From: Novosphingobium kaempferiae
GTDB lineage: Bacteria > Pseudomonadota > Alphaproteobacteria > Sphingomonadales > Sphingomonadaceae
NCBI RefSeq assembly: GCF_021227995.1
Contig: NZ_CP089301.1
Location: 2,914,001 to 2,978,000 of the forward strand
Direction: 5' to 3'
DNA length: 64,000 bases
Shown one piece after another: positions 42,901 through 52,465 of the stretch. A model generated the notes under the pieces. It had not been told where the DNA came from. It saw only the letters and a list, made by a program, of their open reading frames with translations, and made no database searches. Each line of letters starts with the position of its first letter. Position 1 is the stretch's first letter. The translations under genes and the position numbers were made by a program.

Positions 42901-43950
42901 TTACTCCGCCGCGACCTCGCCGAACAGGCCCGGCTCGGAGCCGTCGTCCACGGTGATCTCGTCGTTGGCGCGGACCTTCTTGCGCGAGTCGAAGTTCGAC
43001 CACACGGTGTTCCAGTCGCCGCGCGTCGCGCCCTTCGAGTATTCCGTGGCGCGGGTCTCGAAGAAGTTCGCGTGCTCGACGCCGTTGAGCAGCGGCTGGA
43101 GCCAGGGCAGCGGGTGCTCGTCGATCAGGTAGATCGGCTTGAGGCCCAGCTGGCCGAGACGCCAGTCGGCGATGAAGCGGATGTACTTCTTGATGTCCTT
43201 GGGCGTCATGCCCGGGACCGGGCCCAGCTCGAAGGCGAGGTCGATGAAGTTGTCCTCAAGGCGGATCGTCGTCTGGCACTGGTCGGCGATGTCGTCCTTC
43301 ACCGCCTTGGTCAGGCAGCCGCGCTCCTGCACGAAGGTGTGGAACAGCTTGATGATGCCTTCGCAGTGCAGCGATTCGTCGCGCACCGACCAGCTGACGA
43401 TCTGGCCCATGCCCTTCATCTTGTTGAAGCGCGGGAAGTTCATCAGCATCGCGAAGCTGGCGAAGAGCTGCACGCCCTCGGTGAAGCCGCCGAACATGGC
43501 GAGGGTGCGCGCGATGTCCTCGTCGTTGTCGACGCCGAACTTCTGCAGGTAGTCGTGCTTGTCCTTGAGTTCGGAGTACTCAAGGAACGCGCCGTATTCG
43601 CTCTCGGGCATGCCGATGGTGTCGAGCAGGTGCGAATAGGCGGCGATGTGGACCGTCTCCATGTTGGAGAACGCGGTCAGCATCATCTTGATCTCGGTCG
43701 GCTTGAAGACCCGCGCGTACTTCTCGTGGTAGCAGTCCTGCACCTCGACGTCGGCCTGGGTGAAGAAGCGGAAGATCTGGGTGAGCAGGTTGCGCTCATG
43801 CTCCGAGATGTTCTGCACCCAGTCGCGGCAGTCCTCGCCCAGCGGCACTTCCTCGGGCAGCCAGTGAACCTGCTGCTGGATCTTCCAGAAGTCGTAAGCC
43901 CACGGATATTCGAATGGCTTGTAGGTCTTGCGGGCTTCGAGAAGGGACAT
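42901..43950 (-). CDS. nrdB: Class Ia ribonucleotide reductase beta subunit
   Basis: A 349-residue di-iron / tyrosyl-radical subunit that supplies the radical for reduction of ribonucleotides to deoxyribonucleotides. Ligands seen are Asp67, Glu98 and His101 with the radical Tyr105 (METVHIAAYSHLL has the E-x2-H-x3-Y spacing of the family), plus DESLHCEG (Glu and His). The alpha subunit gene is not in the window downstream on this strand. A palindrome (44074-44091) lies in the upstream region. Confidence 0.96.
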   Translation of the reverse strand: MSLLEARKTYKPFEYPWAYDFWKIQQQVHWLPEEVPLGEDCRDWVQNISEHERNLLTQIFRFFTQADVEVQDCYHEKYARVFKPTEIKMMLTAFSNMETVHIAAYSHLLDTIGMPESEYGAFLEYSELKDKHDYLQKFGVDNDEDIARTLAMFGGFTEGVQLFASFAMLMNFPRFNKMKGMGQIVSWSVRDESLHCEGIIKLFHTFVQERGCLTKAVKDDIADQCQTTIRLEDNFIDLAFELGPVPGMTPKDIKKYIRFIADWRLGQLGLKPIYLIDEHPLPWLQPLLNGVEHANFFETRATEYSKGATRGDWNTVWSNFDSRKKVRANDEITVDDGSEPGLFGEVAAE

Positions 43951-44073
43951 GGCGGGCTCCGGTGAATCGGCAGAAACGAGTTCGCCCGCGCACCTTGTAA
44001 ACCCCCGGTGCGCTCAGGCGGAGATTCCAGAGATAGGCAAGATCGCGCGCAAATCGAGTGCGTGAATCATCTT

Positions 44074-44091
44074 CCCACAGGAATATGTGGG
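44074..44091. promoter_or_regulatory. Palindrome upstream of nrdB
   Basis: CCCACA-GGAATA-TGTGGG, about 124-141 nt upstream of the nrdB start, in a 301-nt gap (43951-44251) with no gene. NrdR boxes are also A/T-centred palindromes with CAC/GTG arms, but this one departs from the consensus, so NrdR binding is only a possibility. Confidence 0.3.
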
Positions 44092-44146
44092 GGCAAGGAA
44101 AAAGTGCAGCCCCAAGGGGTTGTGTGTCACGGCGGATCGAGCCGCG

Positions 44147-44230
44147 CTGGATTGCTGCGGGCCTGCGGCCCTCGCAATGACGAAAAAGAAGCCAAACGCT
44201 CGTCATTGCGAGCGAAGCGAAGCAATCCGG
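44147..44230. repeat. Split family A arms, outward-facing
   Basis: A variant right arm (44147-44183, GGATTGCTGCGGGCC type) followed by a standard left arm (44202-44230, CGTCATTGCGAGCGAAGCGA), with no matching partners outside. The arms are in the reverse order of a normal copy. Confidence 0.75.
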
Positions 44231-44251
44231 AGGAACGTCCTTCCGAACCCG

Positions 44252-44923
44252 TCAGGCATCCACCTCGGCATAGTGGCTCGGCGGCTGGATCACTTCCATG
44301 CGCTCGGACAGCAGCGGGCGGAACGAGGGGCGCGACTTCATCACCAGGTACCAGCCGCGCGCCTGTTCGTGGCTCGACCAGTCGAGGCCGCCGAGGTAGT
44401 CCGCCACGGAAAGCTGCGCCGCTGCGGCGAGGTCCGCCAGCGTCATCGTCGCGCCCGACAGCCAGGGCCGGTTGTCGATCAGGTAGTCGATGTAGTCGAG
44501 GTAGTCGTGCGCGAGCTTCATCGATTCGCGCAGCGCCTTGGCGTCCGGCGACTGGCGCAGGACGAGGCGCTTCTTCATGCGCTCCAGCAGCAGCGGGCCG
44601 GATACGTCGTTATAGAAGTTCTCGTCGAACATCGCGATCAGGCGGCGGATCTCGGCGCGCTGCTGGGCGGTGCCGCTGATGAGCGGGTTGCGGTCCACCG
44701 TCTCCTCGAAATACTCGCAGATGGCGCGGCTGTCCGACAGGACGTGGCCCTTCTCGGTCTCGCGGATCACGGGCGTGCGCCCGGCGGGGTTCATCGCGAA
44801 GAGGCGGTCCTCGCCTTCCCACGGGCGCGCGGTCTGCAGTTCATAGGCGATGCCCTTCTCGGCCATGAGCAGGCGAACCTTGCGGCTGAAGGGGCAGAGC
44901 GGGAACTGATAGATGTGCCACAT
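44252..44923 (-). CDS. Glutathione S-transferase family protein
   Basis: A 223-residue protein. N-terminal thioredoxin-fold domain with CPFSRKVRLLMAEKG (Cys10), NPAGRTPVI (cis-Pro) and DSRAICEYFEE, then the all-helical C-terminal domain (about 90-215) with TLADLAAAAQLS. The active-site Cys suggests a beta- or omega-like class (thiol transfer or dehalogenation) rather than Ser/Tyr GSTs. Cytosolic. Substrate unknown. Confidence 0.92.
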   Translation of the reverse strand: MWHIYQFPLCPFSRKVRLLMAEKGIAYELQTARPWEGEDRLFAMNPAGRTPVIRETEKGHVLSDSRAICEYFEETVDRNPLISGTAQQRAEIRRLIAMFDENFYNDVSGPLLLERMKKRLVLRQSPDAKALRESMKLAHDYLDYIDYLIDNRPWLSGATMTLADLAAAAQLSVADYLGGLDWSSHEQARGWYLVMKSRPSFRPLLSERMEVIQPPSHYAEVDA

Positions 44924-45100
44924 GGCGATTCCGAATGCCGAAACGGCGCGGATACGTCCATTTCACGGGCACGGGAATCAGGTGGATAAGTCCGCGCCCC
45001 GTCGGTTGCATGACATATCGCGCCGGCGCGCCTCCTGTCGTTGACCCCTCCCCCGCGCGCCGACAGTCTGCCGCGCAAAGGATCAGAGGGAGAGGAAACC

Positions 45101-45487
45101 GTGCTGCTCAAGTCCATCCGCCTGGGATCGAACGACCTTGCGAAGACCCGCGCCTTCTACGACGCCACTTTCGGCGCGCTGGGCCTCTCCCCCTGTTCCA
45201 CCCCCGAACAGTACCCGATCGTGATGTGGGATCTGGGCGGCGTGCGCTTCCTCCTCGGCCCCGCGCGCGACGGGGAGGCGAGCACCTTCGCCAACGGCGG
45301 CACCATCCTGTTCGAAGCGCAGAGCGAGGACGCGGTGCGCGAATGGCATGCCGCCGGACTTGCCGCCTGTGGCTCGGACGAAGGCGCGCCCGAGGCCAAG
45401 CCACAGGCACGCGGCGCTTTCGGCGCGTACCTGCGCGATCCCGACGGGAACAAGCTCGGCGTCTACCACGGCCTCGCGATGGGTTAG
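45101..45487 (+). CDS. VOC (glyoxalase / dioxygenase fold) protein
   Basis: A 128-residue single VOC domain protein. It has the paired beta-alpha-beta modules: SIRLGSNDLAKTRAFYDATF at the start and AYLRDPDGNKLGVYHG at the end (the usual last ligand Glu/His pattern is replaced by Val-Tyr-His). GTG 45101 is taken as start because AGAGGA lies 5-7 nt upstream; an upstream ATG at 45041 would add 20 residues of non-family sequence. Metal-dependent isomerase, dioxygenase or resistance protein; role unknown. Confidence 0.85.
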   Translation: MLLKSIRLGSNDLAKTRAFYDATFGALGLSPCSTPEQYPIVMWDLGGVRFLLGPARDGEASTFANGGTILFEAQSEDAVREWHAAGLAACGSDEGAPEAKPQARGAFGAYLRDPDGNKLGVYHGLAMG

Positions 45488-45513
45488 GGAGCCGGGGAGC
45501 ATCGAATCCACCT

Positions 45514-45588
45514 CGTCATTGCGAGCGCAGCGAAGCAATCCACGGCCGGCCCTCGACCATGGATTGCTTCGCTACGCTCGCAATGACG
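45514..45588. repeat. Palindromic repeat, family A (copy 4)
   Basis: 75 bp, standard arms, in the convergent gap between the VOC gene and the thioesterase gene. It may serve as a two-way transcription stop. Confidence 0.9.
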
Positions 45589-45610
45589 ATTGAAGTGAGG
45601 TCAGCGCGCT

Positions 45611-46363
45611 TCAGCCCGCCGGGCTCACCACCACCATCGTGAAGGTCGAGGTCGCCGAGTGGCGGCGCTCGCCGCTCATCAGATCCTCGGCCCAGAGCTC
45701 GACGCGGACCAGCACCGAATCGCTGCCCGCCATGACGACCTCGGAAATCAGCTCGATCATCTCGCCCTCGCGGATTGGCGACTTGAAGTCGATGCGGTCG
45801 GACGTGCCCATGATCATGGGGCGGCGCATGTGGCGGCTGGAGGCGATGAAGGCCGCGCGACCCATCATCTTGAGCGCATCGCCGCCGAACAGCGAGCCGT
45901 AGTGGTTGGTCTGCGCCGGGAACACCATGTCGACCATGTGCAGCCTTGCCGTCTCCACGGAAGGCGCAGGTTCGGGCATCGGCGGAAACGGCAGCTTGGT
46001 ATCTGGCCCCTTCGGCGCGACGAGGACGAACAGCCCGCGCGTACACAGGCGGCGCTCGCCGGTGAGCGGGTTCTCGGCCACCAGTTCCACCTCGACATCG
46101 ACCGAGCGGGTGCCGACGCGAGTGATGCGGCCGGTCGCTTCGATCAGGTCGCCGACGTGGCCGGGGTTCTCGAAGTCGATCCGCTCCGAACGCGCCGTCA
46201 CGAAGGGCGCGCGGGCGTGACGGGCGGCTACGAGGAAGGCGATCTTGTCCATGTGCGCCAGCGCGACGCCGCCGAACAGGGTGCCGTGGTGGTTGGTGTC
46301 GCCGGGAAACACGGCGTCGATAAGCTGCACCGCATGGGGTGCGGGATGGGCGGTCTGGGTCAT
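45611..46363 (-). CDS. Double-hotdog acyl-CoA thioesterase
   Basis: A 250-residue protein with two hotdog domains in tandem: FPGDTNHHGTLFGG at about 20-33 and FPAQTNHYGSLFGG at about 145-158, each followed by a SERIDFE/SDRIDFK-type strand. This is the YciA/ACOT arrangement; it hydrolyses acyl-CoA esters to free acids and CoA. ATG 46363 has GAG 6 nt upstream; ATG 46384 is an alternative. Cytosolic. Confidence 0.92.
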   Translation of the reverse strand: MTQTAHPAPHAVQLIDAVFPGDTNHHGTLFGGVALAHMDKIAFLVAARHARAPFVTARSERIDFENPGHVGDLIEATGRITRVGTRSVDVEVELVAENPLTGERRLCTRGLFVLVAPKGPDTKLPFPPMPEPAPSVETARLHMVDMVFPAQTNHYGSLFGGDALKMMGRAAFIASSRHMRRPMIMGTSDRIDFKSPIREGEMIELISEVVMAGSDSVLVRVELWAEDLMSGERRHSATSTFTMVVVSPAG

Positions 46364-46669
46364 GTCGTACTCGATTCGAGGCATGGTCGCCGGATACGCG
46401 GAAGGGCGCGGCCGTCGGCCTGGTCGGGAATCGTCTCCACGATTGGACGACCGGCTCGACAATGGGGCGCATCCTCGCGCCGGTGGCCGGTCTGTCGCCT
46501 GCGGGCGCATTCACCGCGCCCGGACAGGGACGCGCCCCTCGCAGGCACGCGGGCCCGGGTCAAGCGAAAGCGAGGGGGATCGCGTGCATCCGCTGCCACG
46601 GATGTTGCCTTGACCGCACCCCGGCCATAAGGCGCCTGTCCGACCCCTGCGCGAAAGGAACCCGAGGCG
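46364..46669. other. Divergent gap between the thioesterase and LysE genes
   Basis: 306 nt of GC-rich sequence with no convincing gene. Minus-strand frames here (79 and 78 residues) lack ribosome sites and family features. It should hold both promoters. No operator or repeat recognised. Confidence 0.5.
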
Positions 46670-47299
46670 ATGACGTTGCATGCATGGTGGCTCTACGTGG
46701 GGGCCGTGTTCGTGGTCTCGGCGATTCCGGGGCCGAACATGCTTCACGTCATGACCCGCAGCATCGAACTCGGCGCGCGGCGCAGTGTCGCGGCGATGAT
46801 GGGCTGCCTTGCGGCGCTGCTGGTGCTGCTGGCGGCTTCAGCGGCGGGGCTGACCACGCTGTTCCTCGCCCTGCCCGGCTCGTTCGAGTTGCTGCGCTAC
46901 ATCGGCGCGGCCTATCTGGTCTATCTCGGCATCAAGGCGTGGCGCAGCCCGGCGGGGCCGATGGACCCGGCGGCGGCGGACCTGCCCCCCGCGCCCTCGG
47001 CCATGGCGGTTTTCCGGGGCGGCTTCGCGATCTCGATCAGCAACCCCAAGGCGATCCTCTTCGCCGCCGCCTTCCTGCCGCAGTTCATCAACCCGGCGCT
47101 GCCCAAGCTGCCGCAGTTCGCGGTGCTGGTCGCGACCTTCGCGGTGATCGAGACCGGCTGGTATTGCACCTATGCGATGGGCGGCCGGTCGCTGGCGCGC
47201 TACCTCGTCCGCGCGCCGGTGCGGCAGGCGTTCAACCGCTTCACCGGCGTCGTCTTCATCGCCTTCGGGCTGGCCCTGCTGGGCGCCAGGCGCGCCTGA
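46670..47299 (+). CDS. LysE/RhtB-family amino-acid exporter
   Basis: A 209-residue inner-membrane protein with about five to six helices. SAIPGPNMLHVMTRSIELGARRS (the family xPGP motif) near 18-40 and SISNPKAILFAAAFLPQF near 125-142 are diagnostic. The group exports amino acids or homoserine lactone-like solutes by proton exchange. ATG 46670 has GAGG upstream. Its substrate is not known. Confidence 0.93.
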   Translation: MTLHAWWLYVGAVFVVSAIPGPNMLHVMTRSIELGARRSVAAMMGCLAALLVLLAASAAGLTTLFLALPGSFELLRYIGAAYLVYLGIKAWRSPAGPMDPAAADLPPAPSAMAVFRGGFAISISNPKAILFAAAFLPQFINPALPKLPQFAVLVATFAVIETGWYCTYAMGGRSLARYLVRAPVRQAFNRFTGVVFIAFGLALLGARRA

Positions 47300-47302
47300 G
47301 GT

Positions 47303-47992
47303 TCAGCGCAGCTCGCGCGTCACCCTCCCCGCAGCGTCAAGCAGCTTCACGCCCGGCGTCCCGTCCGCCCCGACGCCAAGGGTCAGGCGCGGCCTTCCCT
47401 GCATGTCGCTGAGCACCAGCGCCGCCTCGCCCTTGTCGTCGCGCCCCAGCCAGACGCGGCGGGCGGATTCGAAACCGGCCTCCTTCAGCAGTCGGTCGCG
47501 TTCCGGCCCCTTGGGCATGTCGCGCGCCTTGCGGCCCGCCTCGATGTCCATGAGCCGGTCCGGGCGGTCGGTGACGATCACGCCGACCGTCTTGTCCGCT
47601 CCGTTCTCGACGCTCAGGAACTGCAGCGTCTGGTCCTGGTGATAGCGGTCGAACGTCAGACTGCCGCCGTTGGTCGGCACGCCGTTCTTCAGCCCGCCGT
47701 CGAAGACGAGGCCGCCGTTCTCGTCGCCCTGATCGTTGAAGAAGATCATCCCCGCCTCCTGTCGGTTCGGATGCGGATGCTCCTTGCCGCTCAGGATAAG
47801 CCCGGGAATCCGCGCCCTGTTCGAGATCGTCAGGCGCAGGGTGCCGTCCGGTTCGCGCACGTTGATGCGCTGGACATCGATGGTGTCGAACTTCGTCGTC
47901 GGCGCCGTCACGCCCGACAGGCCGAGCCATACCACACCGAGCGTCATGACGGCGGCATAGGCGCCGATTGCCCTCGAAGCATCTATTCGCAA
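47303..47992 (-). CDS. Membrane-anchored protein of unknown function
   Basis: About 229 residues. One N-terminal membrane helix (AIGAYAAVMTLGVVWLGLSG) and a periplasmic part with two repeat-like segments: INVREPDGTLRLTISN...IPGLIL and ALVLSDMQGRPRLTLGVGADG. The repeating DG/G..RL pattern suggests a beta-solenoid or beta-sandwich. TTG 47992 is chosen because GGGAG lies 7 nt upstream; a longer ATG start at 48046 is possible. No family recognised. Confidence 0.72.
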   Translation of the reverse strand: MRIDASRAIGAYAAVMTLGVVWLGLSGVTAPTTKFDTIDVQRINVREPDGTLRLTISNRARIPGLILSGKEHPHPNRQEAGMIFFNDQGDENGGLVFDGGLKNGVPTNGGSLTFDRYHQDQTLQFLSVENGADKTVGVIVTDRPDRLMDIEAGRKARDMPKGPERDRLLKEAGFESARRVWLGRDDKGEAALVLSDMQGRPRLTLGVGADGTPGVKLLDAAGRVTRELR

Positions 47993-48076
47993 AGGGAATC
48001 TCCCGGATGCGCGGGCCCCGGCCCGCCGGTCGGGCCAAGGGATCACAGCGCGCTCCGGGGAGCAACCCTTCGCGGT

Positions 48077-48688
48077 TCAGCCCCCGCGCGAGAGGAGGAA
48101 CACCGCATGCTCGGCGCGGAAATTCGCCGCCGCGGCGCTGCACTGAGTGTCGCCTGAAAGGAACCAGCGCCCCTCCACGGTAATGCCACGCTCCACCAGC
48201 AGCGCGCGGAAGTCGTTCACGGTGAGGTGGTGGATGTTCGGCGTCTCGTACCACGCGATCGGCAGCAGCCGCGTCACCGGCATCCGCCCGTTCCACAGCA
48301 GCGATGTCCGCACCCGCCAGTGCGCGAAGTTGGGGAAGCTGACGAAGGCCTTGCGACCGATGCGCAGCAGCTGCTCCAGCACCATGTCGGGGCGCATCGT
48401 CGTCTGCAGCGTCTGCGACAGGATCGCGTAGTCGACCGAGTTGTCCGGATAGAACGACAGGTCGGTGTCGGCATCGCCCTGGATCACCGACAGGCCCTTG
48501 GCGACGCAGGCGCCGACGTTGAGCGCGTCGATCTCCATGCCGCGCGTGTCGCAGCCGGAACCGTCGCGCAACGCCTGCATCAGGGTGCCGTCGCCGCAGC
48601 CGACGTCGAGCAGGCTGGAGCCCGCCGCGACGTTGTCGGCGATGATGGCAAGGTCGGGGCGCAGGCCCAGCTTCATCGCCGCGTTCAT
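48077..48688 (-). CDS. metW: Methionine biosynthesis protein MetW
   Basis: A 203-residue SAM-methyltransferase-fold protein that activates MetX. Seen are LLDVGCGDGTLMQALRD (motif I), DADTDLSFYPDNSVDYAILSQTLQTT read in parts, and VSFPNFAHWRVR, WYETPNIHHLT, which are MetW signatures. ATG 48688 overlaps the GNAT stop (ATGA). In many proteobacteria metX and metW are adjacent; here a GNAT gene lies between them. Confidence 0.96.
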   Translation of the reverse strand: MNAAMKLGLRPDLAIIADNVAAGSSLLDVGCGDGTLMQALRDGSGCDTRGMEIDALNVGACVAKGLSVIQGDADTDLSFYPDNSVDYAILSQTLQTTMRPDMVLEQLLRIGRKAFVSFPNFAHWRVRTSLLWNGRMPVTRLLPIAWYETPNIHHLTVNDFRALLVERGITVEGRWFLSGDTQCSAAAANFRAEHAVFLLSRGG

Positions 48689-49119
48689 GACGCCACCGCA
48701 AGCTGCGCGGCGAAGGCGGGCGACAGGCGCTCCATCAGCCGCTCGGGCCGCATCAGCGGCGTGAAGCCGAGCGCGGCATAGACGCCGTGCGCATCGGCCG
48801 TGGTCAGCGCGAAGCGGCGCACCGTTTCGTACTCCGGGTGTTCGAGGAACCAGTTCACCATGCGACGGCCAAGCCCCTGCCCGCGCACGCTCTCGTCCAC
48901 CCACACGTCGGCCAGCCACGCGAAGCTCGCATGGTCGGTAATCATGCGCGCGAAGCCGACCTGCCCGTGCTCCGGGTCATAGGCGCCGAGGCAGTGCGAG
49001 CCCGCGATCTGGCGTTCCACCTGCTCGCGCGCGATACCGGGCGTCCAGTAGCTGCCCGCCAACCAGCCGTGGACGCGCGCCACGTCGAGGCGGCTCCTGT
49101 CGTCGGAAAGCTGTATCAT
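48685..49119 (-). CDS. GNAT-family N-acetyltransferase
   Basis: A 144-residue GNAT protein. The acetyl-CoA-binding segment is [21 protein letters not shown] (the R-G-x-G-L-G pattern), and [12 protein letters not shown] is the usual last motif. It uses acetyl-CoA to acetylate an amine. It overlaps metX (upstream, 49116-49119) and metW (downstream) by 4 nt each, so it is fully inside the metX-metW operon. Acceptor unknown. Confidence 0.9.
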   Translation of the reverse strand: MIQLSDDRSRLDVARVHGWLAGSYWTPGIAREQVERQIAGSHCLGAYDPEHGQVGFARMITDHASFAWLADVWVDESVRGQGLGRRMVNWFLEHPEYETVRRFALTTADAHGVYAALGFTPLMRPERLMERLSPAFAAQLAVAS

Positions 49120-50237
49120 CCGATGAACCCCTCCACCACGCGGTCGAGCGCGGGCACGTCGAGCAGGAACGAGTCGTGCCCGAACGGCGCGGAAAGCTCC
49201 ACGAAGCTGACCGGCAGCCCCGCCGCGTTCAGCGCATGGACGACGTTGCGCGATTCCGCCGTGGGATAGAGCCAGTCGGTGTCGAAGCTGACGAGGCAGT
49301 AGCGCGCCTTCGACTTCGCGAAGGCATTGGCCAGCATCCCGCCATGCTCTTCGGCAAGATCGAAGTAGTCCATCGCGCGGGTGATGTAGAGGTACGAGTT
49401 CGCATCGAAGCGGTCGGTGAACGACAGCCCCTGATAGCGCAGGTAGGATTCGATCTGGAAATCCGCGTCGAAGCCGAAGGTCTTCTCCTCGCGGTTCTGC
49501 AGGCGGCGGCCGAACTTCTCGGTCAGGCCCGCTTCCGAAAGATAAGTGATGTGCGCGGCCATGCGGGCGACGGAGAGGCCCTTTTCCGGCCCCTTGCCGA
49601 AGGCATAGTAATTACCCTCGCGCCATTCCGGGTCGGCCATGATCGCCTGACGCCCGACTTCATGGAACGCGATGTTCTGCGCCGAATGCCGCGCGGTGGA
49701 GGCCAGCACCAGCACTGCGCGCGTCCGCTCGGGGAAGTTGGCGGCAAGGCTCAGCACCTGCATCCCGCCCATCGATCCGCCGACGAGCGCATGGAGGCTG
49801 TCGATCCCCAGCGCGTCGAGCACGGCGATATGGCCCTTCACCATGTCGCGGATGGTGATGACCGGGAAGCGCATGCCCCATGGCGTGCCGTCCGGGCCAT
49901 CACTCGCCGGCCCGGTCGAGCCCATGCACGAACCGATGACGTTGGCGCAGATCACGAAGAAGCGGTCGGTGTCGATCGGCTTGCCGGGGCCGACCATGCG
50001 CACCCACCAGCCGGGCTTGCCGGTCTTGGGGTGGTTCGACACGACATGCTGGTCGCCGGTCAGTGCGTGGCAGATCAGGATCGCGTTGTCCTTAGCCGCA
50101 TTGAGCGTGCCGCAGGTCTCGTAGGCGATGCGCGCGCAGGGCAGCATCTGGCCGCCGTCCAGCATCAGCGGCATGTCGAGGTCGAGGAACTTGTTCTCGA
50201 TGGGGGGGAAGGGCATCGTTTGAAGATCGGGCGCCAT
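49116..50237 (-). CDS. metX: Homoserine O-acyltransferase
   Basis: A 373-residue alpha/beta-hydrolase-fold enzyme that O-acylates homoserine from acetyl- or succinyl-CoA, the first committed step of methionine synthesis. Nucleophile elbow GGSMGG (Ser), [11 protein letters not shown] near the oxyanion site, [13 protein letters not shown], Asp in SFDTDWLYP and His in FGHDSFL. Transcribed first in metX-GNAT-metW. The 72-nt gap to the divergent hisC is too short for a large leader. Confidence 0.97.
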   Translation of the reverse strand: MAPDLQTMPFPPIENKFLDLDMPLMLDGGQMLPCARIAYETCGTLNAAKDNAILICHALTGDQHVVSNHPKTGKPGWWVRMVGPGKPIDTDRFFVICANVIGSCMGSTGPASDGPDGTPWGMRFPVITIRDMVKGHIAVLDALGIDSLHALVGGSMGGMQVLSLAANFPERTRAVLVLASTARHSAQNIAFHEVGRQAIMADPEWREGNYYAFGKGPEKGLSVARMAAHITYLSEAGLTEKFGRRLQNREEKTFGFDADFQIESYLRYQGLSFTDRFDANSYLYITRAMDYFDLAEEHGGMLANAFAKSKARYCLVSFDTDWLYPTAESRNVVHALNAAGLPVSFVELSAPFGHDSFLLDVPALDRVVEGFIG

Positions 50238-50309
50238 GATGCGATGCCCAATAGAGCCTCAAACGCCCCCTGTCATTAGCAGCCATGCTGGGTTATGGGG
50301 CCGCCCGTC

Positions 50310-51434
50310 ATGAGCGAAACCGAGACCCGCAGCGAAGCGCCCCGAACCGCCCCGGCCCCGAAGCCCTGGATCGAGGCGATCCACGCCTATGTCCCCGGCA
50401 AGTCCAAGGGCAAGGACGGCAGGCCGCTGATCAAGCTGTCGGCGAACGAGAACCCGCTCGGCACGAGCGCGGCGGCGCTGGCGGCGAAGGCCGCCGCTCC
50501 CGCGCTCTACCCGGACCCGGACAGCACCGCGCTGCGCGCCGCCATCGGCGAGCGCCACGGCATCGACCCGGCGCGCGTGGTCATGGGGACCGGCTCGGAC
50601 GAACTGCTCAACCTTGCAGCGCAGGGTTACGCGGGCCCGGGCGACGAAGTGATCTACGTGCGCTACGGCTTCTCGGTCTACGACATCGCCGCGCGCCGCT
50701 GCGGCGCGACGCCGGTGGTCGCGCCCGATTCCGACTATGGCACCGATGTGGATGCGCTACTGTCGCTGGTGACGGAGAAGACCCGCGTGGTCTTCGTCGC
50801 CAACCCCAACAACCCGACCGGCTCCTACATGGCAAAGGGCGAGATCGCGCGCCTCCACACCGCGCTGCCGTCCGACGTGCTGCTGGTGCTCGATCAGGCC
50901 TATGGCGAATATGTCGCGGCCGAGGACGAGGACGGGGCGATGGCGCTCGCCGCCGCGCATGACAACGTGCTCGTCACCCGCACGTTCTCCAAGATCTTCG
51001 GGCTGGCCGGGGAGCGCATCGGCTGGGGCACCGGCGCGCCGGGCATCGTCGCCACGCTCAACCGCATCCGCGGGCCGTTCAACGTCTCCAGCACCGGGCA
51101 GGCGATGGCGCTCGCGGCGCTGGGCGACCCGGCCTTCGTCGAGGCCAGCCGCGTCCACAACCGTGACGAGCGCGCCCGTTTCGTCGAGAAGCTGGAAGCC
51201 CTCGGCAACCACGGCCTGCGCCCGCTGCCGAGCCAGGCGAACTTCGTGCTGATCCTGTTCGAAGGCGCGCTGACCGCCGAGACCGCGTTCGAGGGCCTCG
51301 CGGATCGCGGCTACATCGTGCGCTGGCTGCCCGGACAGGGGTTGCCGCAGGCACTGCGCATCACCATCGGCAAGCCGCACGACATGGACGCCATCGCCGA
51401 GGCCCTGCGCGAAATGGCGGAAAGCGCGAAATGA
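50310..51434 (+). CDS. hisC: Histidinol-phosphate / aromatic aminotransferase
   Basis: A 374-residue class I/II PLP aminotransferase. [10 protein letters not shown] near 47-56, [19 protein letters not shown], and the PLP lysine in [17 protein letters not shown] are HisC signatures. It converts imidazole acetol phosphate to histidinol phosphate; HisC copies next to tyrA often act on aromatic keto acids instead. The gene overlaps tyrA by ATGA, which supports an aromatic role. ATG 50310 is chosen; ATG 50295 is in frame. Confidence 0.93.
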   Translation: MSETETRSEAPRTAPAPKPWIEAIHAYVPGKSKGKDGRPLIKLSANENPLGTSAAALAAKAAAPALYPDPDSTALRAAIGERHGIDPARVVMGTGSDELLNLAAQGYAGPGDEVIYVRYGFSVYDIAARRCGATPVVAPDSDYGTDVDALLSLVTEKTRVVFVANPNNPTGSYMAKGEIARLHTALPSDVLLVLDQAYGEYVAAEDEDGAMALAAAHDNVLVTRTFSKIFGLAGERIGWGTGAPGIVATLNRIRGPFNVSSTGQAMALAALGDPAFVEASRVHNRDERARFVEKLEALGNHGLRPLPSQANFVLILFEGALTAETAFEGLADRGYIVRWLPGQGLPQALRITIGKPHDMDAIAEALREMAESAK

Positions 51435-52369
51435 CCTTCGCCACCATCGCCATCATCGGCCTCGGCCTGCAGGGCGGCTCGATCGGCCTCGCCGTGCGGG
51501 AATTCCTGCCCGAGAGCCGCACCACCGGCTTCGACCTCAGCCCGGCGCACCGCGCCCGTGCCGCCGAGCGCGACCTCGTCGACAAGGTCTGCGACACCGC
51601 GAGCGAGGCGGTACGTCATGCCGACCTTGTGATCTTCTGCGTGCCGCCCGGCGCGATGGGCATCGCCGCCGAGCAGGTGCGCGACGCTCTGCCTGCGCAC
51701 GCGCTGGTCAGCGACGTCGGCTCGTCCAAGCAGGCCATCGCCAAGGCTCTGGGCGACGCGCTGCCGGACCATGTCGTGATCCCCGCGCATCCCGTCGCGG
51801 GCACCGAGAATTCCGGCCCCGACGCGGGCTTCGCGCACCTGTTCCGCAACCGCTGGTGCATCGTCACCCCGCCCGCCAAGGTGGACATGGTGAAGCTGTC
51901 CGAACTGGTCGGCTTCTGGGAAGCGCTCGGCGCCAACGTCGAGATCATGACGGCGCAGCACCACGATCTCGTGCTCGCGGTAACGAGCCACCTGCCCCAC
52001 CTCATCGCCTACACCATCGTCGGCACCGCCTCCGACCTCGAGGACGTGACACAGGGCGAGGTCATCAAGTATTCGGCGGGCGGCTTCCGCGACTTCACCC
52101 GCATCGCCGCTTCCGACCCGACGATGTGGCGCGACGTGTTCCTGTCCAACAAGGACGCGGTGCTGACCATGCTCCAGCGCTTCACCGAGGATCTGACCGC
52201 CCTCCAGCGCGCGATCCGCGTCGGCGACGGCGAGCAGTTGTTCGACCATTTCGCCCGCACCCGCGCCATCCGCCGCTCGATCATCGAGGAAGGCCAGGAC
52301 GATGCGCGGCCCGATTTCGGGCGCGGCGATCACGAGAACGGTGGCGCTACCGGCGCGCCGGGCCGGTGA
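51431..52369 (+). CDS. tyrA: Prephenate / arogenate dehydrogenase
   Basis: A 312-residue NAD(P)-dependent oxidative decarboxylase of tyrosine synthesis. Nucleotide-binding [13 protein letters not shown] near 10-22, [22 protein letters not shown] and [15 protein letters not shown] (catalytic His region) match the TyrA family. Prephenate or arogenate preference cannot be told. It is coupled to the aminotransferase by a 4-nt overlap. Confidence 0.95.
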   Translation: MTFATIAIIGLGLQGGSIGLAVREFLPESRTTGFDLSPAHRARAAERDLVDKVCDTASEAVRHADLVIFCVPPGAMGIAAEQVRDALPAHALVSDVGSSKQAIAKALGDALPDHVVIPAHPVAGTENSGPDAGFAHLFRNRWCIVTPPAKVDMVKLSELVGFWEALGANVEIMTAQHHDLVLAVTSHLPHLIAYTIVGTASDLEDVTQGEVIKYSAGGFRDFTRIAASDPTMWRDVFLSNKDAVLTMLQRFTEDLTALQRAIRVGDGEQLFDHFARTRAIRRSIIEEGQDDARPDFGRGDHENGGATGAPGR

Positions 52370-52465
52370 ACATAATTTAATCGCGGAGGCGGGGAGCCTA
52401 ACGGCGTCCCGTGGCTTACTAGTGGTTATCCCGGAGATGGGCCAACTGCATCAGGACGCCGCCTC

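Noticed and set aside
50238..50309. SAM-type riboswitch upstream of metX
   Set aside because: The gap is only 72 nt and I could not match the SAM-II core or any other SAM-riboswitch core by eye.
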